Below are positions 27,712 through 37,476 of a stretch of DNA of 38,674 nucleotides, one piece after another. Position numbers and translations under genes: made by a program. Source of the DNA: Clostridia bacterium (GTDB lineage: Bacteria; Bacillota; Clostridia; Oscillospirales; CAG-272); the NCBI GenBank assembly GCA_029007295.1, contig JAQXHN010000038.1, positions 1 to 38,674 on the forward strand. Reading direction: 5' to 3'. The notes below the pieces were generated by a model. The model saw nothing but the letters and a program-made list of their open reading frames with translations. It did not search any database and had not been told where the DNA came from. The stretch's first letter is position 1. The number at the start of each line of letters is the position of its first letter.

Positions 27712-28875
27712 ATGGATTATTTAAGATTAGGTATTGTCGGAATAGGCAATATGGGATCGCTTCATGTTATTGAATTAACAGAGGGTAAGGTTCCGAATTG
27801 CAAATTGACAGCAGTATGCGATATTAATCCTCAAAGATTGGAATGGGCAAAGGAGTTCAATCCGAGCCTTTTAACATTTGAGGATTACAAGGAGATGTTT
27901 GCTTCAGGCACAATTGATGCCGTACTTATCGCAACACCTCATTATTTGCATCCCGTTATCGGTATTGATGCATTCCACGAGGGACTCCATGTTCTTTCCG
28001 AAAAGCCCGCAGGTGTTTACACAAAGCAGGTTGAGGAATTTATTAAGGAGGCAAAAAAGAGCGGGAAGACCTTCGGCATTATGCTCAATCAGCGTACAGA
28101 GCCTTACTATCAGAAGATTCGTGAAATTGTGAAGGCAGGAGAGCTCGGCGAACTGAAGCGCTGTGTATGGATTATTACGAATTGGTATCGCACGCAGGAT
28201 TACTACAACAGCGGCGGATGGAGAGCAACCTATGCCGGCGAGGGCGGCGGCGTTCTTATCAATCAGTGTCCGCACAATCTCGACCTGTGGCAGTGGATAT
28301 TCGGTATGCCCAAGCGTATCCGTGCTTTTGCGTATAACGGTAAGTATCACGATATTGAGGTTGAGGATGAAGTAACCGCCTATGCGGAATATGAAAACGG
28401 AGCAACAGGCGTATTCATTACTACGACCGGTGAATATCCCGGAACTAACCGTCTTGAAATAACAGGCTCGCTCGGCAAGCTTGTATATGAAAACGGCAAG
28501 CTGTTGATGACAAAGAACTCAATTGACGACAGAAAATTCTGTTATGAATCTGATTCCGGCTTCGGAAAAATTGAGTCTGAAACCTTTGAGGTAGTGCCGA
28601 CAGGAGTAGGCAAGGGTCACAGACAGATTATTCAAAACTTTACCGATAACATTCTTTCCGGTACTCCTCTGTTGGCTCCCGGAGAGGACGGAATATTATC
28701 GCTTTCTATTTCCAACGCCATGATTTTATCTTCATGGACAAATGAATGGGTCGAATTACCGAACGACGGCGAGAAATACTGGGAAATGCTTCAGGAAAGA
28801 ATCAAGACCTCTAAGGCTAAGGAGAACGTCGTATCCAAGGTTCAGGATATCTCAGACACCTATAATACAAAATAA
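27712..28875 (+). CDS. Gfo/Idh/MocA-family oxidoreductase
   Basis: A 387-residue NAD(P)-dependent sugar or cyclitol oxidoreductase-like protein. The N-terminal Rossmann domain starts LGIVGIGNMGS (G10, G12, G15) and contains ATPHYLHP and the signature EKPAG with its Lys. The C-terminal alpha/beta domain has GGGVLINQCPHNLDLWQW, whose Asp/His are usually catalytic. The substrate is not evident from neighbours. High-consensus promoter and good codon quality suggest solid expression. Confidence 0.9.
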   Translation: MDYLRLGIVGIGNMGSLHVIELTEGKVPNCKLTAVCDINPQRLEWAKEFNPSLLTFEDYKEMFASGTIDAVLIATPHYLHPVIGIDAFHEGLHVLSEKPAGVYTKQVEEFIKEAKKSGKTFGIMLNQRTEPYYQKIREIVKAGELGELKRCVWIITNWYRTQDYYNSGGWRATYAGEGGGVLINQCPHNLDLWQWIFGMPKRIRAFAYNGKYHDIEVEDEVTAYAEYENGATGVFITTTGEYPGTNRLEITGSLGKLVYENGKLLMTKNSIDDRKFCYESDSGFGKIESETFEVVPTGVGKGHRQIIQNFTDNILSGTPLLAPGEDGILSLSISNAMILSSWTNEWVELPNDGEKYWEMLQERIKTSKAKENVVSKVQDISDTYNTK

Positions 28876-28899
28876 AAGTAAATACTGCAAAACAAACGT

Positions 28900-28923
28900 A
28901 AAAGCGCCGTTCTCGGCGCTTTT
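28900..28923. terminator. Bidirectional terminator between oxidoreductase and pyr operon
   Basis: A 10-bp stem AAAAGCGCCG/CGGCGCTTTT with a 4-base loop; A and T ends serve both the plus-strand oxidoreductase and the minus-strand pyrB. Confidence 0.85.
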
Positions 28924-28977
28924 CATTTTGTTCTGTACTATTGTAGTAAGCTCTGCAGAAATGATAATAACCTATAA

Positions 28978-30042
28978 TTAACGGCATTTGGATTCACAAT
29001 ATAGGCATCGGCAGGAATTATCCTTATTCCTGATAAATTTATGTGTTATTCCTCTCTCAACAGAGGTTATGCATCGAGGATTCGTGCATTTTTTATCGTA
29101 AATATATTCTTTCGCTTCTTCTTCGCCTTTATTTTCAAAAAGCAATTTAAGAATAAGCGCCATACGCATATACTTGCCGTTTTTAACCTGTTTAAAGTAA
29201 CAGGCGCGGGGATCTTCATCCACGTCGACACTTATTTCATTCACTCTCGGAAGCGGATGGAGCACCGAACAGCACCTGTTTGCAAGCTTCATTTTTTCGG
29301 AGTCTAAAATAAAGCTGTCCTTCAGGCGCTCATACTCAGACTTGTCATCAAATCTTTCCCCCTGTATTCGAGTCATATATATGATGTCGAGGGTCGGCAG
29401 AGCTTCCTCGAGTGAGGCTGTTTCTGCATATTCAAAGCCTCCCGCTTCGATTACTTCCTTTTTTATATATTCGGGGAGCCTAAGCTCGTTTGGAGAAATT
29501 AATACGTATTTTATGTCGGAATATCTTGACAGAGCGTTAATGAGGGAATGGACGGTTCTTCCGTATTTTAAGTCTCCGCAAAATCCAACAGTAAGTCCGT
29601 CAAATTTTCCTTTTTCCCTATGAATGGTAAGCAAGTCCGAGAGGGTCTGAGTCGGGTGGCAATGTCCTCCGTCTCCCGCATTGATAACGGGAATGCTGCC
29701 GCTTTGTGCGGCAACTAAAGCGGCGCCTTCCTTAGGATGTCGAATAGCTATAATATCCGCATATTGAGAAACGGTTTTTGCGGTGTCGGCAACAGTCTCT
29801 CCTTTTGTTACGGAAGAAGACGCGGCGTCGGTAACAGACAAAACATTTCCGCCCAGGCTGTACATCGCAGATTCAAAGCTTAGTCTTGTGCGGGTAGACG
29901 GCTCAAAAAACATGGTTACTAACTGTTTGCCCCTGCACATGTCGCTGTATTTCTGAGGATTTTCCATGATATCCTCGGCGGTGGCAATGATTTCGTCAAG
30001 CTCCTTTACCGATAAATCCAAAACATCAATAACACTTCTCAT
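28978..30042 (-). CDS. pyrB: Aspartate carbamoyltransferase fused to a PyrI-like zinc domain
   Basis: Makes carbamoyl aspartate. The first 305 or so residues form a complete ATCase catalytic chain: carbamoyl phosphate loop STRTR (49-53), HPTQTLSDLL, HPLPRVNE near the end. Unlike stand-alone PyrB (about 305-310 residues) it is 354 long. The tail carries C319-x4-C324-x21-C346-x2-C349, the same order and near-same spacing as the zinc domain of the regulatory subunit PyrI (C-x4-C-x23-C-x2-C), including CxxNPxC-like and CLYC segments. The nucleotide-binding allosteric domain of PyrI is absent and no pyrI gene is in the operon. It overlaps pyrE by 4 bases and is the last pyr gene. Confidence 0.95.
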   Translation of the reverse strand: MRSVIDVLDLSVKELDEIIATAEDIMENPQKYSDMCRGKQLVTMFFEPSTRTRLSFESAMYSLGGNVLSVTDAASSSVTKGETVADTAKTVSQYADIIAIRHPKEGAALVAAQSGSIPVINAGDGGHCHPTQTLSDLLTIHREKGKFDGLTVGFCGDLKYGRTVHSLINALSRYSDIKYVLISPNELRLPEYIKKEVIEAGGFEYAETASLEEALPTLDIIYMTRIQGERFDDKSEYERLKDSFILDSEKMKLANRCCSVLHPLPRVNEISVDVDEDPRACYFKQVKNGKYMRMALILKLLFENKGEEEAKEYIYDKKCTNPRCITSVERGITHKFIRNKDNSCRCLYCESKCR

Positions 30043-30683
30043 TTATTATGTCCTATCCAGGTTTCGTCACAGGGATTATTGCGAAAGGCGATTAGCTTGG
30101 CAACATCTTCTTTTTTTATATATCCTTCTTCTGCGGCAACCTCGGCAACATGGTCAAAATCTGTTAAAGAGACGTTTTTTACATCAGCCGCCCTTAAACG
30201 TTCGACGCCCTTTTGCATGCCGTAAGTAAATATAGAAACAATGCCCAAAACATCTGCTCCGGCTTCACGGAGAACGTTAACAACCTCTATAACACTGCCG
30301 CCGGTAGAAATAAGGTCTTCAACGACAACTACCTTCTGTCCTTTTTCAAGCCTGCCTTCAATCTGATTTTGTCTGCCGTGATCCTTTGCACCCGAGCGTA
30401 CATATCCCATGGGAAGTTTTAACAAATGACCTGTGATCGCCGCATGGGCAATTCCTGCGGTGGATGTTCCCATCAACACTTCGGCGTCCGGATAATTTTC
30501 TTTAATAAGCGAGGCCAAGCCGTTTTCTACGTCGTTTCTGACATCTACACACGTCAGCGTCAATCGGTTATCGCAATAAACGGGACTTTTAATTCCGCTT
30601 GCCCATGTAAAAGGCTCTTCAGGTCTGAAAAATACCGCTTTAATTTTTAGTAAATCCTTTGCAATTAAACTTTTAAGCTCCAT
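30039..30683 (-). CDS. pyrE: Orotate phosphoribosyltransferase
   Basis: Converts orotate and PRPP to OMP. The 214-residue type I PRTase has the PRPP loop VVVVEDLISTGGS and an N-terminal FxWASGIKSPVYCDNR block that binds orotate. AAGGAG precedes the ATG. It lies 12 bases after pyrF and overlaps pyrB. Confidence 0.95.
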   Translation of the reverse strand: MELKSLIAKDLLKIKAVFFRPEEPFTWASGIKSPVYCDNRLTLTCVDVRNDVENGLASLIKENYPDAEVLMGTSTAGIAHAAITGHLLKLPMGYVRSGAKDHGRQNQIEGRLEKGQKVVVVEDLISTGGSVIEVVNVLREAGADVLGIVSIFTYGMQKGVERLRAADVKNVSLTDFDHVAEVAAEEGYIKKEDVAKLIAFRNNPCDETWIGHNK

Positions 30684-30695
30684 TAATCTATCTCC

Positions 30696-31394
30696 TTAAT
30701 CAACAAATTCCGAAACACAGCGATTGTATGCGGCGACAGGATCGGACGATGCGGTTATCGGACGTCCTACAACAATATAATCGGAACCGATTTTTTTAGC
30801 CTCCGCCGGAGTCATTACTCGCTTTTGATCCCCAATATCGCCATCGGCAAAACGAACGCCGGGTGTGACGGTTAAGAACTCTTTTCCGCAATTTTCATGC
30901 ACCAAACCTGCTTCAAGAGGGGAGCAGACAACACCGTCAAGACCTGCTTTTTTTGCGTTTTTTGCATAATGAAGAACTACATCTTCGATTTTTTCCTTGA
31001 TAAGCAAATCATCTTCCATACTCTCCTGATCGGTTGAAGTAAGCATTGTAACGGCAAGAAGCAACGGACGGGAGCCGTCTTTGCGTGTAAGTCCCTCTAT
31101 AGCCGCCTCCATCATGCGTACGGTTCCGCTTGCATGAAGATTGCAAATATCAACATCGAGCCTTGATAACACCGCCATTGATTTTTTAACCGTATTCGGA
31201 ATATCGTGAAGCTTTAAATCCAAAAAGATTTTATGACCTCGTTTTTTTATCTGTCTTACGATTTCGGGACCCTGAGAATAGAAAAGCTCCATGCCGATTT
31301 TAACAAAAGGCTTTCTGTCAGTGAATTTATCCAAAAAAGAGTAGACCTTTTCCGCATTTTCAAAATCGCATGCAATTATTACATCCTTACCCAT
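30696..31394 (-). CDS. pyrF: Orotidine 5'-phosphate decarboxylase
   Basis: Decarboxylates OMP to UMP. The 232-residue TIM-barrel enzyme has the catalytic D59-x-K61-x2-D64 in FLDLKLHDIPNT and the phosphate-binding VGRPIT near the C-terminus, which place it in the standard bacterial class (not the PyrF fusion type). Its start overlaps pyrD by 8 bases. Confidence 0.95.
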   Translation of the reverse strand: MGKDVIIACDFENAEKVYSFLDKFTDRKPFVKIGMELFYSQGPEIVRQIKKRGHKIFLDLKLHDIPNTVKKSMAVLSRLDVDICNLHASGTVRMMEAAIEGLTRKDGSRPLLLAVTMLTSTDQESMEDDLLIKEKIEDVVLHYAKNAKKAGLDGVVCSPLEAGLVHENCGKEFLTVTPGVRFADGDIGDQKRVMTPAEAKKIGSDYIVVGRPITASSDPVAAYNRCVSEFVD

Positions 31395-32304
31395 TTTTTG
31401 CTGCTCCTATTATATCCTTTAAATTTTCTATTTTATATTTTTTCATAACGCTCGGTAATTCGCCGATAATATTTCTGCATACAAACGGATCCACCAAATT
31501 GGCAGAGCCGATTTGTACGGCGCAAGCGCCCGCAAGCATCATTTCGATTACGTCTTCGGCGGATGAAACGCCCCCTAATCCTATTACGGGAATGCTCACC
31601 GCATTTGATACCTGATAAACCATTCTGAGGGCGACGGGAAAAACTGCGGGACCTGAATAACCTCCCATCACATTTGCAATAACCGGCTTTTTTGTTTTCA
31701 AATCGATTCTCATTCCGAGCATAGTATTAATCAGGCTTAATCCGTCCGCTCCGGCATTTTCGCAAGCTCTCGCAACGGAAACGATATCGGTAACGTTAGG
31801 CGTAAGTTTAATAATAACAGGCTTTGTTGTGACTTTCTTTACCGCTTTTACAACCTCTGCGGCGCTGTCGGGATTTGTTCCGAAGCTCATGCCTCCTCCG
31901 TGGACATTAGGACAACTGATATTCACCTCGAGCCAGCCGACTGCGTCCTCCTTATCGAGCTTTTCGCAAGTATAAGCATATTCTTGTGTCGAAAAGCCTC
32001 CGACATTGGCAATAACCTTTTTACGAAAGCACTTTTTCAGCTTGGGAAGCTCTTCACGGATAACCTTTTCAACTCCGGGATTTTGAAGACCTACGGAGTT
32101 TATCATCCCATTGGGACATTCGGCGATTCTCGGTGTGGGATTTCCGAAGCGCTCATCCTTTGTAGTACCCTTAAATGAAAAGGTGCCGAGACAGTTAATA
32201 TCGTAAATTTCGGCAAATTCATAACCGAAGCCGAATGTACCCGAAGCGGGGATAACGGGATTGTCAAGCTCTGTTCCGCAAAGATTAACCTTTAAGCTTT
32301 CCAT
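31387..32304 (-). CDS. pyrD: Dihydroorotate dehydrogenase class 1B, catalytic subunit
   Basis: Oxidises dihydroorotate to orotate with FMN. The 305-residue protein has PASGTFGFG, the active-site Cys C131 in NISCPNVHGG (Cys rather than Ser marks class 1), and a C-terminal flavin phosphate site with GLGGVSSAEDV. Together with pyrK next to it this is the NAD-linked 1B enzyme. Overlaps pyrK by 13 bases and pyrF by 8; AGGAGG before the ATG. Confidence 0.95.
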   Translation of the reverse strand: MESLKVNLCGTELDNPVIPASGTFGFGYEFAEIYDINCLGTFSFKGTTKDERFGNPTPRIAECPNGMINSVGLQNPGVEKVIREELPKLKKCFRKKVIANVGGFSTQEYAYTCEKLDKEDAVGWLEVNISCPNVHGGGMSFGTNPDSAAEVVKAVKKVTTKPVIIKLTPNVTDIVSVARACENAGADGLSLINTMLGMRIDLKTKKPVIANVMGGYSGPAVFPVALRMVYQVSNAVSIPVIGLGGVSSAEDVIEMMLAGACAVQIGSANLVDPFVCRNIIGELPSVMKKYKIENLKDIIGAAKNG

Positions 32305-33026
32305 AGAATTTCCTCCTTTGTAAGCACAGGTCCTTCCTTGCAGATACGTTTATATCCCGTAATTGTTCTGCAGGAGCACCCCATACATGCGCCGAATCCG
32401 CAGCCCATACGTTCTTCAAAGCTGAATTGACCGCTTGTATCGGTAGCTTTGTAAACGGCTTTAAGCATAGGCTCGGGACCGCAGGTATAGAAATACGAAT
32501 AGCTGTCCGGCAAATAATCGGTTACAAAGCCTTTTTTGCCGTAGCTGCCGTCGACAGTCGCAACCCATACCTTGGCGCCTATTTGTTCGAATTCTTTTTC
32601 GTAAAAGACCTCTTCCTTTGTGTTGAAGCCTAAAATGACTGCGGTTTTTTTCCCAAGGGCGATTAAATCCTTTGCCAATCGGTAAAGCGGAGGTATGCCG
32701 ACTCCTCCGCCGAGCAAAACAGGATTGTTTCCGCTTTTGCTTATATCGTATCCGTTGCCCAGACCCGAAAGAATATTAAGCTTTTCGTTTTTTTGCATTT
32801 TGCTCAGCTGTTCTGTTCCTTTTCCTACGGTTTTATAAATCAGCGTCAGGCTTTCGCTGTCATAATCACAAACCGAAATTGGTCTGCGAAGATATTTTCC
32901 CTCAAGCTTGATGTTGACAAATTGACCGGGGGAGGTGATTGCAGAGGTATCTCCCGAAAGAACCGTTTTATAAACATTGCTGTTTAGCGAACGGTTGGAA
33001 ATAACCGTAAACAACGACTGTTTCAT
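32292..33026 (-). CDS. pyrK: Dihydroorotate dehydrogenase electron transfer subunit
   Basis: Passes electrons from PyrD to NAD+. The 244-residue ferredoxin reductase-like protein has an FAD domain (about 1-95, with RRPISVCDYD), an NAD domain (LLGGGVGIPPLYRLAK) and a C-terminal [2Fe-2S] site with C209, C214, C217 and C229. AAGGAG before the ATG, overlapping pyrD. Confidence 0.95.
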   Translation of the reverse strand: MKQSLFTVISNRSLNSNVYKTVLSGDTSAITSPGQFVNIKLEGKYLRRPISVCDYDSESLTLIYKTVGKGTEQLSKMQKNEKLNILSGLGNGYDISKSGNNPVLLGGGVGIPPLYRLAKDLIALGKKTAVILGFNTKEEVFYEKEFEQIGAKVWVATVDGSYGKKGFVTDYLPDSYSYFYTCGPEPMLKAVYKATDTSGQFSFEERMGCGFGACMGCSCRTITGYKRICKEGPVLTKEEILWKA

Positions 33027-33037
33027 TCGTTTTCTCC

Positions 33038-36000
33038 TTATGAGTCAATAGTTGAAATGGTAAGAGTTGTTTCTTCAAGTACGTCGAGTAAAACATTAAC
33101 GGTGTCGAGTGATGTAAACATGGTAACGCTGTTTTCGGTAGCAAGTCTTCGAATCTGCATACCGTCTGTCTCGGCGGTTGTAGAGCCGATGTCTCTTGTA
33201 TTTATGACATAGGCTATATGACCTTGACGAATTGCATTTGGAATTTCGTCCGGGTCCTCGCTGATTTTCTTTAGTATATGAGTTTTTATTCCGTTTGCTT
33301 TCAGGAAACGTGCAGTGCCCTCGGTCGCCTGAATATTAAAGCCGAGGTTATAAAAGCGCCTGATTAAAGGAAGCGCTTCCTCCTTGTCGTATCTTGAAAC
33401 CGTCACGAAAACAGTGCCGTAATTCTGTAAATGTGTGCCGGACGCCTGAAGCGCCTTATACAATGCGCGGTTTAATTTGTCGTCATAACCGATTGCTTCG
33501 CCCGTTGATTTCATTTCCGGAGAAAGGTATGCGTCAAGTCCCTTGATTTTATTAAATGAGAATACGGGAACCTTTACGTAGAAACGCTTTTTTTCCTCGG
33601 GATAAATGTCAAAGAATCCAAGCTCTTTCAAGGATTTTCCCAAAATTACCTCAGTTGCAATATCCGCCAAGCTGAAGCCCGTTGCCTTTGAAAGGAAGGG
33701 AACCGTTCTTGAAGAGCGCGGATTTACCTCAATAATATAAACGTTTTCGTCGTTGTCCACGATAAACTGAATGTTGTAAAGTCCTACAATGCCGATTCCG
33801 AGTCCTAATTTTTTTGCGTACTGCAGAATAATTCCTTTAACCCTGTTTGAGATACTGAAGGTAGGGTAAACGCTGATCGAGTCTCCCGAATGAATTCCCG
33901 TCCGCTCGACAAGCTCCATAATTCCGGGAATAAATACATCCCTGCCGTCGCATATTGCGTCAACCTCAACTTCTTTTCCCTGAATATATTTATCTACCAA
34001 TACCGGCTTATCAACGTCAATTTCAACAGCGGTTTTAAGATAATGACGGAGCTGTTCTTCATTTGCCACAATCTGCATTGCACGGCCACCCAAAACAAAT
34101 GAAGGCCGAACCAAAACGGGATAGCCGATTTCATTTGCGGCTTTTATACCTTCTTCGATTTTTGTGACGGCCTTTCCCTTAGGCTGGGGGATATTCAGAG
34201 CACTCAGAATTTTTTCAAAGCTGTCTCGGTTTTCGGCTCTTTCAATAGCCGCACAGTCGGTACCTATGATTCGAACGCCGTTGTTCATTAGAGGCTGAGC
34301 TAAGTTAATAGCTGTTTGACCGCCTAAGGAAGCGATAACGCCTTCCGGATTTTCATAGTCGACAATAGCCATAACGTCCTCCTGAGTAAGAGGCTCAAAA
34401 TAAAGCTTGTCGGCGGTTGTATAGTCGGTAGAAACCGTTTCGGGGTTATTGTTAATTATAATTGCTTCATAACCCTCTTTTTTAATGGTTTGAACGGCGT
34501 GAACCGTTGAATAGTCAAACTCAACGCCTTGACCTATACGAATAGGACCAGCGCCCAGGGTGATTATTTTCTTTTTGTCGGTAAGCCGTGACTCGTTCCT
34601 GAATTTTTCATCACACAAATTGATATAGCTCGAGTAAAGATAAGCTATATATTTGCCGGTATGAAGCGTATCCACCATACGGAAAATCGGAGTGATTTCA
34701 TTTTGCTTTCTGAGTCTTGCAACCTGATTTTCTTCAATATTCCAAAGCTTAGCTATATATTTATCGGAAAAGCCCAGAATCTTTGCGGCTTTAAGTGTTC
34801 GTAAATCCTCGGGACGTTCCGCAAGCTTCTTTTCCATGTCGACGATTTTTTGGATTGATTCAATGAAAATCTCGGTAATCATAGTGACCTTATGGATTTT
34901 TTCAATGCTTTCGTTACGGCGCAAAAGCTCGGCGACAGCGTACAGATTATCCGATTTGAAGGATTTTAAATATTCGTAAATTTCTTCGGTTTTCATGCTG
35001 TCAAAGCAGGATAGATAAAGGTGACAAACGCCTGTTTCCAAGGAACGCACGGATTTTAGAATACATTCTTCGAGCGTCGAACCGATTCCCATTACCTCGC
35101 CCGTCGCTTTCATTTGCGTTCCCAAGTCGTTAGGCGCATCCTGGAATTTATCAAACGGGAAGCGTGGAAACTTTGCGACTATATAATCAAGCTGTGGCTC
35201 TGTTACGGCGGTTCCGCCGGCAACCTCAATCTCTTTAAGCGACATACCGAGCGCTATTTTTGCCGTTACTCTGGCAATGGGGTATCCGCTTGCCTTGGAG
35301 GCGAGTGCGGAAGAACGGGAAACACGGGGATTTACCTCAATCAAATAGTATTCGCTTGAATTCGGATTAAGCGCAAACTGAACATTACAGCCTCCGGAAA
35401 TTTTCAGCTCGCGGATAATTTTTATGGCACTGTCATTAAGCATTTTCAGATCTTTTTCATTCAAAGAAAGGATAGGAGCCACAACCGCCGAATCGCCTGT
35501 ATGAACTCCGACGGGATCAATGTTTTCCATGCCGCAAATGGTAATGGCATTATCGTCGCCGTCGCGCATAACCTCAAATTCGATTTCCTTGTAGCCTTTT
35601 ACGCTCTTTTCAATCAAAACCTGATGAACGGGAGAAAGCTTGAATGCATTCACGCCGATTTCTTCAAGCTCCTTGTCATTTTCCGCAAATCCGCCGCCTG
35701 TTCCGCCCAATGTAAATGCAGGACGGAGAACAACGGGATAGCCTATACGGTTTGCCGCCGCTTTTGCTTCATCTAAGCTGTATGTAATTTCGGACGGGAT
35801 AACCGGCTCGCCGATAGATTCGCACATTTCTTTGAAAAGCTCACGGTCCTCGGCTCTTTCAATGCTCTCGCCCGAGGTGCCTAACAGTTCGACTCCGCAT
35901 TCCTTTAAAATACCCTTCTTTTCGAGCTGCATTGCAAGATTAAGACCTGTTTGACCGCCGATGCCCGGAACAATGGCGTCAGGTCTTTCGTATCGCAGTA

Positions 36001-36229
36001 TTTTGGCAATGTACTCAAGAGTCAAAGGCTCCATATATACTTTATCGGCAACCGTAGTATCGGTCATAATCGTCGCAGGATTGGAATTACAAAGAATAAC
36101 CTGATAGCCCTCTTCCTTAAGCGCCAAACAAGCCTGTGTTCCTGCGTAGTCAAATTCGGCGGCCTGACCGATAACAATCGGACCGGAACCGATAATCAAA
36201 ACCTTTTTAATGTCTGTTCTCTTACTCAT
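33038..36229 (-). CDS. carB: Carbamoyl-phosphate synthase large subunit
   Basis: Makes carbamoyl phosphate from bicarbonate, ATP and ammonia. The 1063-residue protein has the two homologous ATP-grasp halves: first half starts KKVLIIGSGPIVIGQAAEFDY, second half repeats ITLGAGPIRIGQGVEFDYS. It ends in a C-terminal regulatory MGS-like domain (about 930-1063). The glutaminase partner carA is not in this operon or window. Ammonia could come from an unlinked carA. GGAGG before the ATG. It lies between pyrC and pyrK. Confidence 0.97.
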   Translation of the reverse strand: MSKRTDIKKVLIIGSGPIVIGQAAEFDYAGTQACLALKEEGYQVILCNSNPATIMTDTTVADKVYMEPLTLEYIAKILRYERPDAIVPGIGGQTGLNLAMQLEKKGILKECGVELLGTSGESIERAEDRELFKEMCESIGEPVIPSEITYSLDEAKAAANRIGYPVVLRPAFTLGGTGGGFAENDKELEEIGVNAFKLSPVHQVLIEKSVKGYKEIEFEVMRDGDDNAITICGMENIDPVGVHTGDSAVVAPILSLNEKDLKMLNDSAIKIIRELKISGGCNVQFALNPNSSEYYLIEVNPRVSRSSALASKASGYPIARVTAKIALGMSLKEIEVAGGTAVTEPQLDYIVAKFPRFPFDKFQDAPNDLGTQMKATGEVMGIGSTLEECILKSVRSLETGVCHLYLSCFDSMKTEEIYEYLKSFKSDNLYAVAELLRRNESIEKIHKVTMITEIFIESIQKIVDMEKKLAERPEDLRTLKAAKILGFSDKYIAKLWNIEENQVARLRKQNEITPIFRMVDTLHTGKYIAYLYSSYINLCDEKFRNESRLTDKKKIITLGAGPIRIGQGVEFDYSTVHAVQTIKKEGYEAIIINNNPETVSTDYTTADKLYFEPLTQEDVMAIVDYENPEGVIASLGGQTAINLAQPLMNNGVRIIGTDCAAIERAENRDSFEKILSALNIPQPKGKAVTKIEEGIKAANEIGYPVLVRPSFVLGGRAMQIVANEEQLRHYLKTAVEIDVDKPVLVDKYIQGKEVEVDAICDGRDVFIPGIMELVERTGIHSGDSISVYPTFSISNRVKGIILQYAKKLGLGIGIVGLYNIQFIVDNDENVYIIEVNPRSSRTVPFLSKATGFSLADIATEVILGKSLKELGFFDIYPEEKKRFYVKVPVFSFNKIKGLDAYLSPEMKSTGEAIGYDDKLNRALYKALQASGTHLQNYGTVFVTVSRYDKEEALPLIRRFYNLGFNIQATEGTARFLKANGIKTHILKKISEDPDEIPNAIRQGHIAYVINTRDIGSTTAETDGMQIRRLATENSVTMFTSLDTVNVLLDVLEETTLTISTIDS

Positions 36230-36250
36230 TTTATTGCCTCCAAATTAATA

Positions 36251-37456
36251 TTAATTATTGCTGTTATATACTTTTTTTCCGTTTACTGCGGTTAAAATAC
36301 ACTTTCCGAATACTTTCCGGTTTTCAAACGGTGTTGCTTTTCCCATTGATAGGAAGTCTTTTGAAGATATTTGATATTCCTTGTTTAAATCCCATACCGT
36401 AAATGAATTTCCGAACGGGATATCAAAGCGCTTTCTCGGATTTATACACATAAGCTCAAGAAGCTTTTCTACGGTTATAATATTTTTCCTTACAAATTCC
36501 GTATATAAAAGCGGAAAAGCCGTTTCAAGCCCGACGATTCCAAAGGCGCTTTTTTCAAGACCCTTGCTTTTTTCTTGGGCACTGTGGGGAGCGTGGTCGG
36601 TAGATATCATGTCAACGGTTCCGTCCTTGATCCCGTCTATGAGAGCAACCCTGTCCTCTTCACTTCTTAGCGGAGGATTCATCTTATAATTTCCGTCGTC
36701 TATTAAATCGCTGTCGGTAAGTATTAAGTAGTGAGGCGCCGTCTCACAGGTAATATCGACTCCGTCCGTCTTGGCTTTTCGTATTAACTCTACGCTTTCT
36801 TTGCAGGATATATGGCAAACATGATACTTGCATCCCGTTTCCTTTGCAAGCTCAATATCCCTTTGAAGGGGCATCCATTCGCTTTCACTGCAAATGCCTT
36901 TATGATTATGAAGCATGGCATATTCACCCTCGTGAATATATCCGCCCCGCAGTAAGCTGTTGTCCTCGCAGTGAGCGACGATGATTTTTCCGAGTCTTTT
37001 TGCTCTTACCATAGCCTCTCTCATCATTTCTTTGCTTTGTATTCCCTTGCCGTCGTCGGAAAAAGCGACAGCGTCTTTTGCCATACCTTCCAAATCCGCT
37101 AACCGTTCGCCCTTTTCCCCTACGGAAATTGCGCCGTACGGGTAAATATTAATCATAGCGTCTGTTTCAATAATATCTTTTTGAATTTTCAGATTGCGGG
37201 CGCAGTCGGGAACGGGATTAAGATTCGGCATGGTACAAACGTCCGTATAGCCGCCGCGCGCCGCCGCAAGCGAGCCTGTCCTAATTGTTTCTTTATACGA
37301 AAATCCCGGCTCGCGAAAATGAACATGAACGTCGCAAAATCCCGGAAACACACAGTATTGTTTATTATGAGAAAGCCTTGACAGTTCATCCCGAAAATCT
37401 AAAATCTCTTTATTAAAGCCTTCATTTGTATAATAAATAATATTATCTGCTGTCAC
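36251..37456 (-). CDS. pyrC: Dihydroorotase
   Basis: Cyclises carbamoyl aspartate to dihydroorotate. The 401-residue amidohydrolase has metal ligands H44-x-H46 in DVHVHFREPG, FSDDGKGI, VAHCED, and TDHAPHS. An Asp in FSDDG is at the place where some class I enzymes use a carboxylated Lys; Asp at this site is seen in other Gram-positive PyrC. GTG start, GGAGGT six bases ahead. First gene of the pyr operon, downstream of a long regulatory leader. Confidence 0.93.
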   Translation of the reverse strand: MTADNIIYYTNEGFNKEILDFRDELSRLSHNKQYCVFPGFCDVHVHFREPGFSYKETIRTGSLAAARGGYTDVCTMPNLNPVPDCARNLKIQKDIIETDAMINIYPYGAISVGEKGERLADLEGMAKDAVAFSDDGKGIQSKEMMREAMVRAKRLGKIIVAHCEDNSLLRGGYIHEGEYAMLHNHKGICSESEWMPLQRDIELAKETGCKYHVCHISCKESVELIRKAKTDGVDITCETAPHYLILTDSDLIDDGNYKMNPPLRSEEDRVALIDGIKDGTVDMISTDHAPHSAQEKSKGLEKSAFGIVGLETAFPLLYTEFVRKNIITVEKLLELMCINPRKRFDIPFGNSFTVWDLNKEYQISSKDFLSMGKATPFENRKVFGKCILTAVNGKKVYNSNN

Positions 37457-37476
37457 GGTATAACCTCCGAAACAAA

